A DNA stretch of 64,000 nt from Roseivirga spongicola (GCF_001592965.1 NZ_LRPC01000028.1:930001-994000), one strand, 5' to 3'; shown: positions 9,277-18,748, numbered from the stretch's first letter. The notes: generated by a model not told the origin, from the letters alone. Made by a program: numbers and translations.

Positions 9277-11322
9277 ATGAATACAAATCCATTACTTAAT
9301 AGCAGCACCACACACAATAATCCACCTGCATTTAGCAAGATTACCAACGATCATTTTAAGCCAGCTTTTGAAAAACTGATTGAAGAGGCTAAAAAAGAAA
9401 TAGATGAAATAGTTAACCAGGCCGACTCCCCTAGCTTTGACAATACCGTTGTTCAGCTAGAAGCTTCTGGAAAACAGCTCGACCGAGTTTCGGCTATTTT
9501 CTTCAATCTTAATAGCGCAGAAACCAATGATGAAATGCAGGCTATAGCACGCGAGGTTTCTCCCATGCTCACAGAATTTTCCAATGATATTCTCCTTAAC
9601 CAAGAACTCTTTGCACGAGTAAAGCAGGTTTATGATACTGTTGATCAAGATTCACTTTCTGCAGAAGACCTTACCCTACTTGATAAGACATATAAGGGTT
9701 TTGTTCGAAACGGAGCATTGCTAGACGACTCTAAGAAAGAACAACTGAGAAAAATAGATGTAGAATTAGCTCAGCTATCTTTAGAGTTTGGGGAACACGT
9801 TTTGGCCGAAACCAACAAGTATGAACTAGTTTTGGAGTCTGAAGACGATTTAGAAGGGCTACCAGCTTACGCCAGAGAGCAAGCTGCAGACACTGCCCAC
9901 AACAAAGGCTATAACGATGCTTGGGTAATTACACTAGACTACCCTAGCTATGTTCCCTTTATGACTTACTCTGCCAAAAGAGAGCTTCGCGAAAAACTCG
10001 CTAAAGCATTTGCATCTAAAGCATTTAAAGGTGACGAATTAGACAATAGAGAAATTGTCAAAAAAATTGTCTCTCTTAGAAATGAAAGAGCACAACTACT
10101 GGGCTATAAAACTCATGCTCACTTTATCTTGGAAGAAAGAATGGCCGAATCTCCTGAAAAAGTAATGGACTTTTTGGAGGAAATTGAAAAGTATGGTAAG
10201 CCAGGCGCCAAAAGAGATGTTGAAGAAGTAGCTGCTTTTGCTAAAAAAGTAGATGGTTTAGAGCAGTTCGAAAAATGGGATTTTGCTTACTACTCGGAAA
10301 AACTAAAGAAAGAGAAGTACAATGTAGACGATGAGCTGTTGAAGCCATATTTTCAGCTAGAGAAGGTAGTAGACGGTGTATTTCAGGCAGCAAACAAACT
10401 CTTTGGTATCAACTTTACTGAAAATAAAGAAATAGACAGATATCATAAAGATGTAACCGTATATGAGGTTAAAAATGAGGCTGGAGAAGATGTTGCTACT
10501 TTCTATGCCGATTTCTTTCCAAGAGCTGGAAAACGTGCTGGAGCTTGGATGACATCTTATGCCGGGCAGTTTAAAGATGCCGATAGCAACAATCATAGGC
10601 CACTGGTTTCAATTGTTTGCAACTTTACCAAGCCTGGTAAAACCACCCCTTCTCTCCTAACTTTTAATGAGGTAACAACACTCTTCCATGAGTTCGGTCA
10701 CGCTTTGCATGGAATGCTGGCTAATGGAAAATATGAGAGCCTTTCCGGTACCAGCGTATATTGGGACTTTGTTGAGCTTCCTTCTCAGGTATTAGAGAAT
10801 TGGTGTTATGAAAAAGAGTGTTTAGACCTATTTGCAAGACACTACGAAACAGGAGAAACCATTCCTGAAAACTACATAGAACGTATTAAAGAAAGCGCCA
10901 ACTTTATGGAAGGCTACCAAACCATGAGACAACTGAGCTTTGGTATGCTAGATATGGCATGGCACGGAACAGAAAATCTGGCTGTAGAAGATGTAGCCCA
11001 GTTTGAACAAGATATAATGAGTAAGACAGATGTTTTAGCTCCAATTGAAGGCACTAACATGAGTTGTTCTTTCTCACATATTTTTCAAGGTGGTTACTCT
11101 GCTGGTTATTATAGCTACAAATGGGCAGAAGTGCTAGATGCCGATGCTTTTGAGTATTTTAAAGAGCACGGTATTTTTAATAGAGAGATAGCCGATAAGT
11201 TTAAGCAGCACGTACTTTCTGCCGGAGGTTCTGAACACCCAATGACTCTTTATAAGCGATTTAGAGGCCAAGAACCAGACGTTAAAGCATTATTGAGAAG
11301 AGCTGGTTTACTAGAGGAGTAA
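9277..11322 (+). CDS. dcp: M3 family metallopeptidase (peptidyl-dipeptidase Dcp / oligopeptidase A type)
   Basis: 681 residues with no signal peptide, the usual length for cytoplasmic Dcp/OpdA enzymes that trim short peptides released by the larger proteases. The zinc motif HEFGH sits at residues 471-475 within TTLFHEFGHALHGML. The third zinc ligand is expected in the following helix (SGTSVYWDFVELPSQ). The C-terminal SFSHIFQGGYSAGYYSYKWAE block, which lines the substrate site in this family, is intact. Starts at ATG 9277. The next gene begins one base after its stop, so the two are probably translated together. Dcp and OpdA are hard to separate by eye, so the symbol is tentative. Confidence 0.92.
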   Translation: MNTNPLLNSSTTHNNPPAFSKITNDHFKPAFEKLIEEAKKEIDEIVNQADSPSFDNTVVQLEASGKQLDRVSAIFFNLNSAETNDEMQAIAREVSPMLTEFSNDILLNQELFARVKQVYDTVDQDSLSAEDLTLLDKTYKGFVRNGALLDDSKKEQLRKIDVELAQLSLEFGEHVLAETNKYELVLESEDDLEGLPAYAREQAADTAHNKGYNDAWVITLDYPSYVPFMTYSAKRELREKLAKAFASKAFKGDELDNREIVKKIVSLRNERAQLLGYKTHAHFILEERMAESPEKVMDFLEEIEKYGKPGAKRDVEEVAAFAKKVDGLEQFEKWDFAYYSEKLKKEKYNVDDELLKPYFQLEKVVDGVFQAANKLFGINFTENKEIDRYHKDVTVYEVKNEAGEDVATFYADFFPRAGKRAGAWMTSYAGQFKDADSNNHRPLVSIVCNFTKPGKTTPSLLTFNEVTTLFHEFGHALHGMLANGKYESLSGTSVYWDFVELPSQVLENWCYEKECLDLFARHYETGETIPENYIERIKESANFMEGYQTMRQLSFGMLDMAWHGTENLAVEDVAQFEQDIMSKTDVLAPIEGTNMSCSFSHIFQGGYSAGYYSYKWAEVLDADAFEYFKEHGIFNREIADKFKQHVLSAGGSEHPMTLYKRFRGQEPDVKALLRRAGLLEE

Positions 11323-12495
11323 TTGAATAAAATCCCAAAACATATTCTGCCAGTAATTGTGTTCGCGCAATTTGCTGGCACTTCGCTCTGGTTTGCTGGA
11401 AATGCCATTTTACCGCAAATTCAGCAGACTTGGGCATTACCCAAAGACAGCATTGCACAGGTAACCTCTAGCGTAATGTTAGGCTTTATTGGTGGTACGC
11501 TAATATTTGCACTTACCTCTTTAGCCGATAGGTTTAATGCATCGAAAGTCTTCTTTCTCTCTGCCGTTTTAGGAGCTTTATTCAACTCTGCCGTATTGTT
11601 TACTGGCGAATCATTCGGAGCACTTTTACTATTCCGTTTTCTCACTGGTATCTGCATTGCCGGAATATACCCAGTTGGTATGAAAATAGCCTCAGACTGG
11701 TTCGATGGTAGGCTTGGCAAAGCCTTGGGTTACTTAGTTGGTGCCTTGGTAATCGGTTCAGCCTTTCCCCACCTGCTCAATCATTTTGGCGCAGGCTATG
11801 ATTGGCGCCCCGTGCTGGTTGGCACTTCAGTATTGGGTATTTCCGGTGGCTTACTCATGTATTTTTTAGTAGGTGAAGGCCCGGCAAGAGTAAAATCAAC
11901 CTCCTTTTCTCCTAAGGAGGCTTTCAGAGTATTTCAGAAGAAAGAATTTCGCTGGGCAGCTTTTGGCTATTTCGGTCATATGTGGGAATTATACACCTTC
12001 TGGGCTTTCATTCCTTTAGTTCTAACCTACTACTCCGAAACACAATCCATTAATCTACCAATTAGCCTATGGACGTTCATTATTATGGCTTTAGGTATGA
12101 TTGGCTGTGTTCTAGGGGGAATTGTTTCTATTAGAAAAGGCAGTACTAAGGTAGCTTTTGGCTTTTTATTGGCTTCTGGCATACTCTGCCTGCTCTCTCC
12201 AATGTTTTTTCAATTACCACCAAGTGTTTTTTTAGTACTTCTATGCTTTTGGGGGTTTGTTGTTATTGGAGATTCGGCTCAGTTTTCATCACTCAACGCA
12301 CAAAAAGCACCAATTGAGTTAAAAGGAACTGCACTTACCATTGCAGTAAGTGTAGGTTTTTTCTTGACCATCCCAAGTATTCAGCTCCTTCAACTCCTAA
12401 CCAATTACATTGGTGTAGAATGGTTGCTTTTCACTTTAGCAATTGGGCCTGCTCTAGGCCTGTTAGCTACAAAAAAGCTTATTGATAATCCCTAA
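11323..12495 (+). CDS. MFS transporter
   Basis: 390 residues, almost entirely hydrophobic, with about 12 predicted membrane segments, as expected for a major facilitator superfamily permease. The N-terminal AGTSLWFAGNAI and the loop ADRFNASK after the second helix fit the MFS pattern. A TTG start immediately follows the TAA of the peptidase gene (TAATTG), with GAGGAG just upstream overlapping the previous stop; translational coupling is likely. The substrate cannot be told from sequence. The gene converges on, and overlaps by 17 bases, the cyclophilin gene on the other strand. Confidence 0.85.
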   Translation: MNKIPKHILPVIVFAQFAGTSLWFAGNAILPQIQQTWALPKDSIAQVTSSVMLGFIGGTLIFALTSLADRFNASKVFFLSAVLGALFNSAVLFTGESFGALLLFRFLTGICIAGIYPVGMKIASDWFDGRLGKALGYLVGALVIGSAFPHLLNHFGAGYDWRPVLVGTSVLGISGGLLMYFLVGEGPARVKSTSFSPKEAFRVFQKKEFRWAAFGYFGHMWELYTFWAFIPLVLTYYSETQSINLPISLWTFIIMALGMIGCVLGGIVSIRKGSTKVAFGFLLASGILCLLSPMFFQLPPSVFLVLLCFWGFVVIGDSAQFSSLNAQKAPIELKGTALTIAVSVGFFLTIPSIQLLQLLTNYIGVEWLLFTLAIGPALGLLATKKLIDNP

Positions 12496-13093
12496 CAGAC
12501 CTAGAAGCTGAATCTTCGTTTTCTACATTCCAGCCAATTTGCATTAGCTCATCAGCGGTCATTTCCACCACATTAACATCTAAGGGAATTGTTGTCAATG
12601 GAGCATTGAGGCTATCTTTTTCAACCTTTACTATCTCATCTATAATGTCCATTCCTTTGATCACGTGGCCATAAATCATATAGTCGTTATCTAAACGCTT
12701 GAGCCCTTTTTCGTTCTGAACAATGTAAAACTGACACGCTGCAGATAGCTTACCCGGGTTATTATCTCGGCCGGCACCAAAAGCTCCATAAACATGCTTA
12801 TGCCCTGCCTCAAACTCAGGTTCCAACAAGTGAACTGAGTAAGCAAAGCCCTCTGGCGTGTCTGGGCAACCACCCTGAGCCACAAACCTATCTATAACAC
12901 GGTTGAAAGAATAATCATCGTAATAACCCTCTTCTGCCAGATCAAGAAAAGCTTGCTTGTGCTTTGGAGTATCATTGTACAACCAGATAAGTATTTCTCC
13001 CTGAGGGATTCTTATTTGGCCTACTTTAAAAGTTTCTGGTGGGGTGCAACTTACCATTACGGTAACCAGCACAAGCATAAAAATTTTCTTCAT
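12479..13093 (-). CDS. Cyclophilin-type peptidyl-prolyl cis-trans isomerase, lipoprotein
   Basis: 204 residues. The N-terminus MKKIFMLVLVTVMVSC is a lipoprotein signal with the lipidated Cys at residue 16, so the protein probably acts in the periplasm. The cyclophilin core is visible: FNRVIDRFVAQGGCPDTPEG (the Arg and Gln of the active site), GAFGAGRDNNPGKLSAACQF and DYMIYGHVIKGMDIID. Cyclophilins of this class catalyse proline isomerisation in exported proteins. It lies 6 bases downstream of the DEAD-box helicase gene on the same strand, so it could be co-transcribed, although the functions are unrelated. The 3' end overlaps the MFS gene. Confidence 0.9.
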   Translation of the reverse strand: MKKIFMLVLVTVMVSCTPPETFKVGQIRIPQGEILIWLYNDTPKHKQAFLDLAEEGYYDDYSFNRVIDRFVAQGGCPDTPEGFAYSVHLLEPEFEAGHKHVYGAFGAGRDNNPGKLSAACQFYIVQNEKGLKRLDNDYMIYGHVIKGMDIIDEIVKVEKDSLNAPLTTIPLDVNVVEMTADELMQIGWNVENEDSASRSVRDYQ

Positions 13094-13099
13094 AGAGAA

Positions 13100-14212
13100 T
13101 TAGTTCAAAGGTCTGGCTTTGAATTTAAGGGTTTTAGCCAATTCAAATACCTTCTCTTTTTCCTTTTCTGTAACTAATAGTACAGAACTCCCTTTTTCAC
13201 CTGCTCGGCCCGTTCTACCACTTCGGTGAGTATAGTATTCTATTTGTTGTGGCAATTGATAATGAACCACAAAATTGAGATGCTTCACGTCAATCCCTCT
13301 AGCTGCAATATCGGTGGCTACTAGCAAATCTATTTTACCACTTTTAAACATGCGCATAACCTTATCTCTATCGCGTTGCCCCATATCTCCCTCAATAACA
13401 TCTACAGATAGATTCTTTGCTTTAAGCTTTTTGGTAAGCACCTGAGCTGCTTTTTTAGTCTGGCAGAAAATCATGCCACGCTGGTCTTGGTGGTAAGCTA
13501 AGAAGTGCAACAACTCGTGGGTCTTATCGCTAGACTTGCAGATGAGGTACTCGTGGGTAATGTTCTCGTTTACACCAGCACTTCTACTAACCTGAACTCT
13601 GAGCGCTTCTGGCTTCAAAAACTTCTTTATAATTTGATGGATACCATCGGGCATAGTGGCCGAAAAGAGCCAAATATTTCTGCTCTCGCCAATTTCATCC
13701 AAAATTCTGAACATATCGTCTTTGAACCCCATACTCAGCATTTCATCTGCTTCATCGAGGGCAACAAAACGAACATGAGCTAGAGAAATCACCTTTTTGT
13801 TCAGCAAATCTATCAACCTACCCGGAGTAGCTACAATAATTTGAGTAGGGCGTTCCAGCCTTTTCATCTGGTCTCCGATTGGGGCACCACCATAAACCGA
13901 CTCTACAAAAACCTTATCACTATACTTGGTAAACTTAAATAGTTGCTTGGCTATTTGTTGACAAAGCTCGCGTGTAGGGGCTAAAATTAAGCCTTGTACT
14001 TTGTCTGAATTGGAATTAACCAACTGAAGCATTGGCAAGCCAAAGGCCGCAGTTTTACCAGTTCCGGTTTGTGCCTGACCTACAAAGTCATTATCGAGCT
14101 TAAGAAGCTCAGGAATAGCCCTTTCTTGAATTTCAGTTGGTTCAAAAATTCCGAGCTCACTTAGCCCTTTAATTAGGCCGTTGTTTATACCTAGTGTTGA
14201 GAATGTACTCAC
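13100..14212 (-). CDS. DEAD-box ATP-dependent RNA helicase
   Basis: 370 residues with the full set of helicase motifs: Q-motif region FEPTEIQERAIP (23-34), Walker A AQTGTGKT (47-54), PTREL (79-83), DEAD (153-156), SAT (184-186), DIAARGID (301-308) and HRSGRTGR (329-336). It stops shortly after the second RecA-like domain and lacks the basic or RNA-binding C-terminal tail of DeaD/RhlE-type proteins, so it is a minimal helicase core. Family role: ATP-driven unwinding of short RNA duplexes in ribosome assembly or mRNA decay. The start is a GTG (codon ending at 14212); no in-frame ATG precedes it before the spacer. It is followed closely by the cyclophilin gene. Confidence 0.93.
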   Translation of the reverse strand: MSTFSTLGINNGLIKGLSELGIFEPTEIQERAIPELLKLDNDFVGQAQTGTGKTAAFGLPMLQLVNSNSDKVQGLILAPTRELCQQIAKQLFKFTKYSDKVFVESVYGGAPIGDQMKRLERPTQIIVATPGRLIDLLNKKVISLAHVRFVALDEADEMLSMGFKDDMFRILDEIGESRNIWLFSATMPDGIHQIIKKFLKPEALRVQVSRSAGVNENITHEYLICKSSDKTHELLHFLAYHQDQRGMIFCQTKKAAQVLTKKLKAKNLSVDVIEGDMGQRDRDKVMRMFKSGKIDLLVATDIAARGIDVKHLNFVVHYQLPQQIEYYTHRSGRTGRAGEKGSSVLLVTEKEKEKVFELAKTLKFKARPLN

Positions 14213-14315
14213 AGTAATTATTTAAGCGTCAAAGTTATAGCTAATTGTATTGAAAAAGAAGGCAATACTTCTTTGAGAATGTCGGTAGCAATAAGCTTAA
14301 TTTTTAACTTTGAAT

Positions 14316-14861
14316 ATGAATTTGGATGGAATAGCTCCCGTTAAAATCGGCATTATCACAGTATCAGACAGAGCCAGCGAAGGAAAATATGAAGATATTT
14401 CTGGCCCTGCCATTATAGAAACCCTAAACGACTATCTCTCCACAAAGTGGGAACCAGTTCACCAAATTATTCCCGATGAGCAGTATTTGATTGAAAGTAC
14501 ACTCAAGCAAATGGCAGATAAAGAAAAGTGTTGCCTTATTGTAACTACAGGAGGAACAGGGCCAGCTCCACGAGACGTAACTCCAGAAGCAACAGAAGCG
14601 GTTTGTGATAAAATGATGCCTGGTTTTGGAGAGCTTATGCGTCAGGTGAGCCTACAATATGTACCAACCGCCATACTCTCAAGGCAAACTGCGGGCATTA
14701 GAGGCAATAGCCTAATCATCAATTTACCAGGTAAACCTAAGTCTATCAGAGAATGTCTGGACGCTGTTTTCCCGGCTGTACCATACTGCATAGATCTTAT
14801 CAACGGCCCATTTCTAGAAACCAAAAAAGAGGTAATGAAGGTCTTTAGACCAAAAGCTTAG
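14316..14861 (+). CDS. mog: Molybdopterin adenylyltransferase, Mog/MoaB type
   Basis: 181 residues from the ATG at 14316; an in-frame TTG two codons earlier is less likely. Family reaction: activation of molybdopterin with ATP to adenylyl-molybdopterin before molybdenum insertion. Visible landmarks are IGIITVSDRAS at the N-terminus, the TTGGTGPAPRDVTPEAT loop that binds the pterin, and SLIINLPGKPKSIRECLDAV near the C-terminus. TAACTTTG at 14305-14312 matches the Bacteroidota -7 consensus only a few bases before the ATG, which would give a nearly leaderless mRNA if used. No other molybdenum cofactor gene is in the window. Confidence 0.88.
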   Translation: MNLDGIAPVKIGIITVSDRASEGKYEDISGPAIIETLNDYLSTKWEPVHQIIPDEQYLIESTLKQMADKEKCCLIVTTGGTGPAPRDVTPEATEAVCDKMMPGFGELMRQVSLQYVPTAILSRQTAGIRGNSLIINLPGKPKSIRECLDAVFPAVPYCIDLINGPFLETKKEVMKVFRPKA

Positions 14862-14915
14862 TAGAAAAGTCAGACATTAGGATTTAAAAGGTCCATCTGC
14901 AATATCGCCTACCTA

Positions 14916-15788
14916 TTACCGAATTGGAACCCAGGTAGGTTCCCCATGATAGAAGTCGCCAGAGGTTATTTTGGTGAACTTACCATCTGCTATATCTAAG
15001 GTATAAATCTGGTCACCGTCATTCTCGGTAGTACCATGAAACGCAATCTTTTCACCTGAAAGTGACCAGGCAATTTCCTGTTCCGAATAAGGGGTATTTG
15101 TAAACCTTTCTAAGCCTTGAGTTGACAAATCATATAGCCAAATATCCCATTTAGGGTCATCAGAAGCCTCGGCTAAACAAACGGCCAGCCGTTTACTGTC
15201 AGGAGACCACGTAGAATACTTTGCTATCAAAGGAAAAAAACTAACCTGTTCAACTTCTCCATTTCCTAGATTCATCACGAATAACTGATTAGAACCTGTC
15301 CGATCAGAAACAAAAGCCATTTTTTGACCATGTGGAGAAAGACTAAATCTTCCATTATAGCCATTGGTATTGGTCAACTGGTAACGATTATTTCCGCCTA
15401 AATCACACCTCCAAATATTCTTACTATCACCATCGGAAGTCGTGTAATAAATGTACTCAGCATTGGGTGAAAGTCGATAGTCTGCCAAATGAGCTAAAGG
15501 CAAGGCGTCTGTTTTTTTTGACCGAATATCCATTGCCAAAACAGTGAAGTTTTCAGTACTATCGTTAGAATAGTAAACGAGCTTCTGCAGACCTTCATTC
15601 CAATGAGGTTGCCAATCATAGCCAACATTTTGTGTTAGCCTTTCCTCCCATTGGCCTAAAACATCTGATTGATATAAATCGAAATTTCCATTAGCTTTTT
15701 TTAAATAAACAATCTCTTCTTTGATCTGCTCATTAGGGCTGCATGCAAGAACTGATAGAAGCAACAACACTAAAAATCTTCCCTTCAT
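14916..15788 (-). CDS. TolB-like / WD40-like beta-propeller lipoprotein
   Basis: 290 residues from the ATG ending at 15788; another ATG five codons upstream is possible, but MKGRFLVLLLLSVLAC is the better lipoprotein signal, with the lipidated Cys at residue 16. The body contains several PD40-type blades, each with an S-P-[NHD] or W-S-P-D turn: LSPNAEYIYYTT, LSPHGQKMAFVSDRTG, WSPDSKRLAV and WSLSGEKIAFHG, with 'W-R-C-D-L' and 'W-L-Y-D-L' strands. Such proteins are periplasmic or surface beta-propellers that scaffold interactions; this one lacks the TolB N-terminal domain. It converges with mog over a 54-base gap with no clear terminator. Confidence 0.8.
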   Translation of the reverse strand: MKGRFLVLLLLSVLACSPNEQIKEEIVYLKKANGNFDLYQSDVLGQWEERLTQNVGYDWQPHWNEGLQKLVYYSNDSTENFTVLAMDIRSKKTDALPLAHLADYRLSPNAEYIYYTTSDGDSKNIWRCDLGGNNRYQLTNTNGYNGRFSLSPHGQKMAFVSDRTGSNQLFVMNLGNGEVEQVSFFPLIAKYSTWSPDSKRLAVCLAEASDDPKWDIWLYDLSTQGLERFTNTPYSEQEIAWSLSGEKIAFHGTTENDGDQIYTLDIADGKFTKITSGDFYHGEPTWVPIR

Positions 15789-15901
15789 ATTAATCAGGCT
15801 CATCTGGTTCGATTGAAGTATAAATTATGGAAATTGACTTCTGTAAAGCTAGAGAAAACTTTTCTCTCATTTTACATGTTGCAACATACAAAGAAAGAAT
15901 C

Positions 15902-16918
15902 ATGAGCAATTCAATCATCCGAATAGAGCGGTTACAATTCCCCTGGCAAACCCAAGATCCTTTTCTATTTTGCGCATTTCATAACGACAAGTACCCTAAA
16001 GGAAATGGCCAATTAGGTCCAGTTACAGGCACCTCAGGTAGAACAATTGGTTCGGACTTTAGTGGAAAAGATGGTTGGAGTATGTATCATGGTGATACAG
16101 TGCCAGGCTTTCCTGCCCACCCTCATGTTGGCTTCGAAACCATTACAATTGCCGAAAGAGGATTGGTAGACCACTCAGATTCGTTGGGGGCTGCCGGAAG
16201 GTTTGGCAATGGAGATGTACAATGGATGACTGCCGGAAAGGGTGTTCAGCATTGCGAAATGTTTCCCCTTTTAAAAGATGATGAAGAAAACCCGCTATTA
16301 CTCTTTCAGATTTGGCTCAACCTGCCGAAAGCCAGTAAAAAAGTAGATCCCTATTTTGGAATGCTCTGGCATGAAGATATCCCAATGTATCAACACGCTG
16401 ACCATGCTGGACGAAAAACATCCGTAAAAGTAGTAGCCGGAGAATTAGGCGACATCAAGCGATACGCACCTGCCCCAGATTCATTTGCCGCCAAAGCTGA
16501 AAACCAAGTAGCCGTCTGGATGATAGAAATGGAACCAGAAGCTGAGTGGACAATACCAGCAGCCAACGCTGAAGCTAACAGAAGCCTATATTTATGGAGT
16601 GGAAATTCCGTAGAAATTGAAGGGGCCGAAGTACCCAACATGCATGTTGTAAAACTGAAAGCTAGCGAAGAAACCACTATTAATAATGGTGGGCAACCCG
16701 CCCAATTTTTAATGCTTCAAGGTAAATCCATCGGAGAACCAGTGGCCACCTATGGCCCATTTGTAATGAACTCCAATCAAGAGATTCAGGAAGTAATGAT
16801 GGAGTATCAAAGAACAGAATTTGGTGGCTGGCCTTGGCCTTCGCATGCTAACACGCACGATCCTTCAAAAGGGAGGTTTGCCAAACATGCAGATGGCAGA
16901 GTTGAAGAAAAGGGTTGA
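15902..16918 (+). CDS. Pirin family protein
   Basis: 338 residues from the ATG at 15902 (MSNSIIRIERL); upstream in-frame starts would add an unlikely 25-residue leader. Pirins are double-cupin iron proteins; some bacterial members oxidise quercetin, others bind partner enzymes. The predicted metal ligands are present in the N-terminal cupin: His73 and His75 (PAHPHVGFET) and His117 and Glu119 (GKGVQHCEM). The C-terminal cupin (LYLWSGNSVEI ... QFLMLQGKSIGEPV) is intact, followed by the family's terminal FGGWPWPS segment. It is transcribed divergently from the beta-propeller lipoprotein gene, with about 110 bases between starts. Confidence 0.9.
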   Translation: MSNSIIRIERLQFPWQTQDPFLFCAFHNDKYPKGNGQLGPVTGTSGRTIGSDFSGKDGWSMYHGDTVPGFPAHPHVGFETITIAERGLVDHSDSLGAAGRFGNGDVQWMTAGKGVQHCEMFPLLKDDEENPLLLFQIWLNLPKASKKVDPYFGMLWHEDIPMYQHADHAGRKTSVKVVAGELGDIKRYAPAPDSFAAKAENQVAVWMIEMEPEAEWTIPAANAEANRSLYLWSGNSVEIEGAEVPNMHVVKLKASEETTINNGGQPAQFLMLQGKSIGEPVATYGPFVMNSNQEIQEVMMEYQRTEFGGWPWPSHANTHDPSKGRFAKHADGRVEEKG

Positions 16919-17030
16919 TTGGTAATTTGTTGATCAGATGATTTGGTAATTGTTGACTGTACTGTCTTGGCGAGACATATATTGAAAAAACTGAAATTAA
17001 TCTGCCCTTTTGGTAGAGTGATTCAAAGAA

Positions 17031-17181
17031 CAAAAGAGGCTGTCTCAAAAGCTAACTGTCATTACCGATTCCGCTCCTATAAATCGGGATAGAATCACTC
17101 TAAACTGGCTCTGTAGGCCGAAAGAGGTTCCAGTCAAGCTGGGAATGACGTAAATAGCAGCTTTTGAGACTGCCTCTTTTG
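17031..17181. repeat. MITE-like element with 23-bp terminal inverted repeats
   Basis: The 23 bases at 17031-17053 and 17159-17181 are reverse complements with one mismatch. They enclose about 105 bases with no coding capacity. The ends start CAAAAGAGGC and include GTCTCAAAAGCT. No clear target-site duplication was seen. The interior contains TTCCAG-TCAAG-CTGGGAA, a small hairpin related to other intergenic hairpins of the window. It sits between the pirin gene and the sugar dehydrogenase 3' end. The shape fits a non-autonomous insertion-sequence derivative; no transposase is present here. Confidence 0.6.
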
Positions 17182-17199
17182 ACACTTAAAATTCCTTGT

Positions 17200-18336
17200 T
17201 TATAACTCTACAACTAAGCGATATAGGCCACCACCTTCTACACCAATATATAGATAACCATCGTTGCCCATCTCTACATTACGAACTCGCCCAATGCCTT
17301 CAGCAAACTTTTCTTCCTTCACTACTTTATTATCTTCAATAACCAGGCGAACTAAGTAGCTAAACTTCAATGAGCCTACTATTAAGTCACCATCCCAACC
17401 CGCGTACTGAGAGTTTTGAACAAAGGCCATTCCGCAAGGTGCAATAGAGGGCACCCAGTAAGTCACTGGCTGCTCCATGCCTGGTCTTGAGGTTGCATCG
17501 GTAATTGGTTTTCCACCATAGTTAACACCGTAAGTCACCACAGGCCAACCATAGTTAGCACCAGCCTTAATTAAATTTACTTCATCTCCTCCTTGCGGCC
17601 CATGCTCATGCTCCCAAATATCTCCAGTGTTAGGGTTAGTCGCTAAACCTTGTGGGTTTCTATGACCATATGAATAAACAGCCTCTTTGGCACCATCTTG
17701 TCCCACAAAGGGGTTATCTGCTGGTATTCTACCATCATCGTGAAGCCTGTAAATCTTTCCACCATCTCTGGTAATATCTTGCGGATTTTCATCTCTATTC
17801 CCTCTATCACCGATTGAAAAATAAACGTGGTTTTCTGAGTCAAAAGCAATTCGGCTTCCAAAGTGAGGAGAAGCAGTTGTATTAGGAGAACCTTTGTAAA
17901 GCACCTCGTGATTCTCGAAAGCTGTACCATTCCACTGGGCTCTACTGAGCGCAGTCATGGCTCCGTTGCCCTCTCCTTCGCCACTGGCATAGGTAAAATA
18001 AATCCAGCGGTTGGACTTGAAATTGGGATGAAGCTCAATATCTAACAAACCACCTTGGCCTTGCACCTTGCTTTCAGGTCCTCCGGCTACATCATTGTTA
18101 AGGATAGTACCGTTGTCTAGCAAAACAATCCTACCCTCTTTCTCAGTAACCAACATTTTGCCATCAGGTAAGAAAACCATTCCCCATGGGTTCTTCAATT
18201 CTCCATTGACCAGTTTAACTGTCATCTGACTGGCCAATACTGGCTCTGTAGGGTCGTTCGACTTATTGGCTGGTTCTGCAGCACATGAAAAAGCCAGAGT
18301 AATTAGCAGTAGAGTAAGAATATTTTTAATCATCAT
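17200..18336 (-). CDS. PQQ-dependent sugar dehydrogenase (soluble aldose dehydrogenase, YliI-like), lipoprotein
   Basis: 378 residues. MMIKNILTLLLITLAFSC is a lipoprotein signal with the Cys at residue 18. The glucose/sorbosone dehydrogenase fold is indicated by NPWGMVFLPDGKMLVTEKEG, GQGGLLDIELHPNF, the HFGSRIAFDSENHVYFSIGD block with the catalytic His and Ca/PQQ-binding GDRG, YSYGHRNPQGLATN, WEHEHGPQGGDEVN and the terminal RVRNVEMGNDGYLYI. Family reaction: oxidation of aldose sugars at C1 in the periplasm with PQQ as cofactor. No PQQ synthesis genes lie in the window. Members differ widely in substrate. Confidence 0.88.
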   Translation of the reverse strand: MMIKNILTLLLITLAFSCAAEPANKSNDPTEPVLASQMTVKLVNGELKNPWGMVFLPDGKMLVTEKEGRIVLLDNGTILNNDVAGGPESKVQGQGGLLDIELHPNFKSNRWIYFTYASGEGEGNGAMTALSRAQWNGTAFENHEVLYKGSPNTTASPHFGSRIAFDSENHVYFSIGDRGNRDENPQDITRDGGKIYRLHDDGRIPADNPFVGQDGAKEAVYSYGHRNPQGLATNPNTGDIWEHEHGPQGGDEVNLIKAGANYGWPVVTYGVNYGGKPITDATSRPGMEQPVTYWVPSIAPCGMAFVQNSQYAGWDGDLIVGSLKFSYLVRLVIEDNKVVKEEKFAEGIGRVRNVEMGNDGYLYIGVEGGGLYRLVVEL

Positions 18337-18495
18337 GATTGCAATTTTTAGTTTTGAACGAGAATGTCAACCTGTTTGGTTCTAAAAATTAGCAGAAACC
18401 CAAAAGCTGGTAGAGGGCTGCGGGTAGGTAAGCTGGCCTTTAGGCTGGGGGATTCGCCAGGTCGACAATTCCGCAAAATAAGCCCCACCCTTTAT

Positions 18496-18734
18496 CCCTC
18501 TCCTCCCGAAGCCTCGGGAGAGAGGGACGGTACTGAAGTGCCAGCTTCGCCTGATGCCGTTTAGTCTTGCAGTGAGTAACATCTTCCCACTTGGGGGAAG
18601 ACAGGAGATGGGGGCTCATGCACTAGACGTTGGAGATACCCGCCTACGCGGGAATGACGTCCAATTGGAACACCTTCTCAACAGCCTGAGCAGCTCTTCT
18701 TCCCTCTGCAATGGCCCAAACCACTAAGTTTTGG
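18496..18734. repeat. Direct repeat, copy A (downstream of gltD)
   Basis: This stretch matches 18749-18987 at a constant offset of 253 bases, without gaps in the parts I aligned. Shared landmarks are the TCCCGA-AGCC-TCGGGA hairpin, AGTCTTGCAGTGAGTAACAT, the CTTCCCACTTGGGGGAAG hairpin, CCCGCCTACGCGGG and then the gltD 3' end. The two copies are separated by about 15 bases. Copy A contains the isolated gltD tail described separately. Confidence 0.85.
18644..18734 (-). pseudogene. Duplicate fragment of the gltD 3' end
   Basis: 91 bases aligned without gaps to the last 30 codons of gltD, including the same stop. Of the 10 base differences I counted, 7 are synonymous and 3 change residues (Ser to Asn, Lys to Gln, Met to Leu). 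The encoded tail still reads QNLVVWAIAEGRRAAQAVEK and onward to IPA-stop, so the copy appears to have diverged while it was part of a working gene. No start or upstream gltD sequence is attached. It reads as a remnant of a second gltD allele or paralogue, left by tandem duplication or by homologous replacement. Confidence 0.75.
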
Positions 18735-18748
18735 TGGAAATGGCCTCA

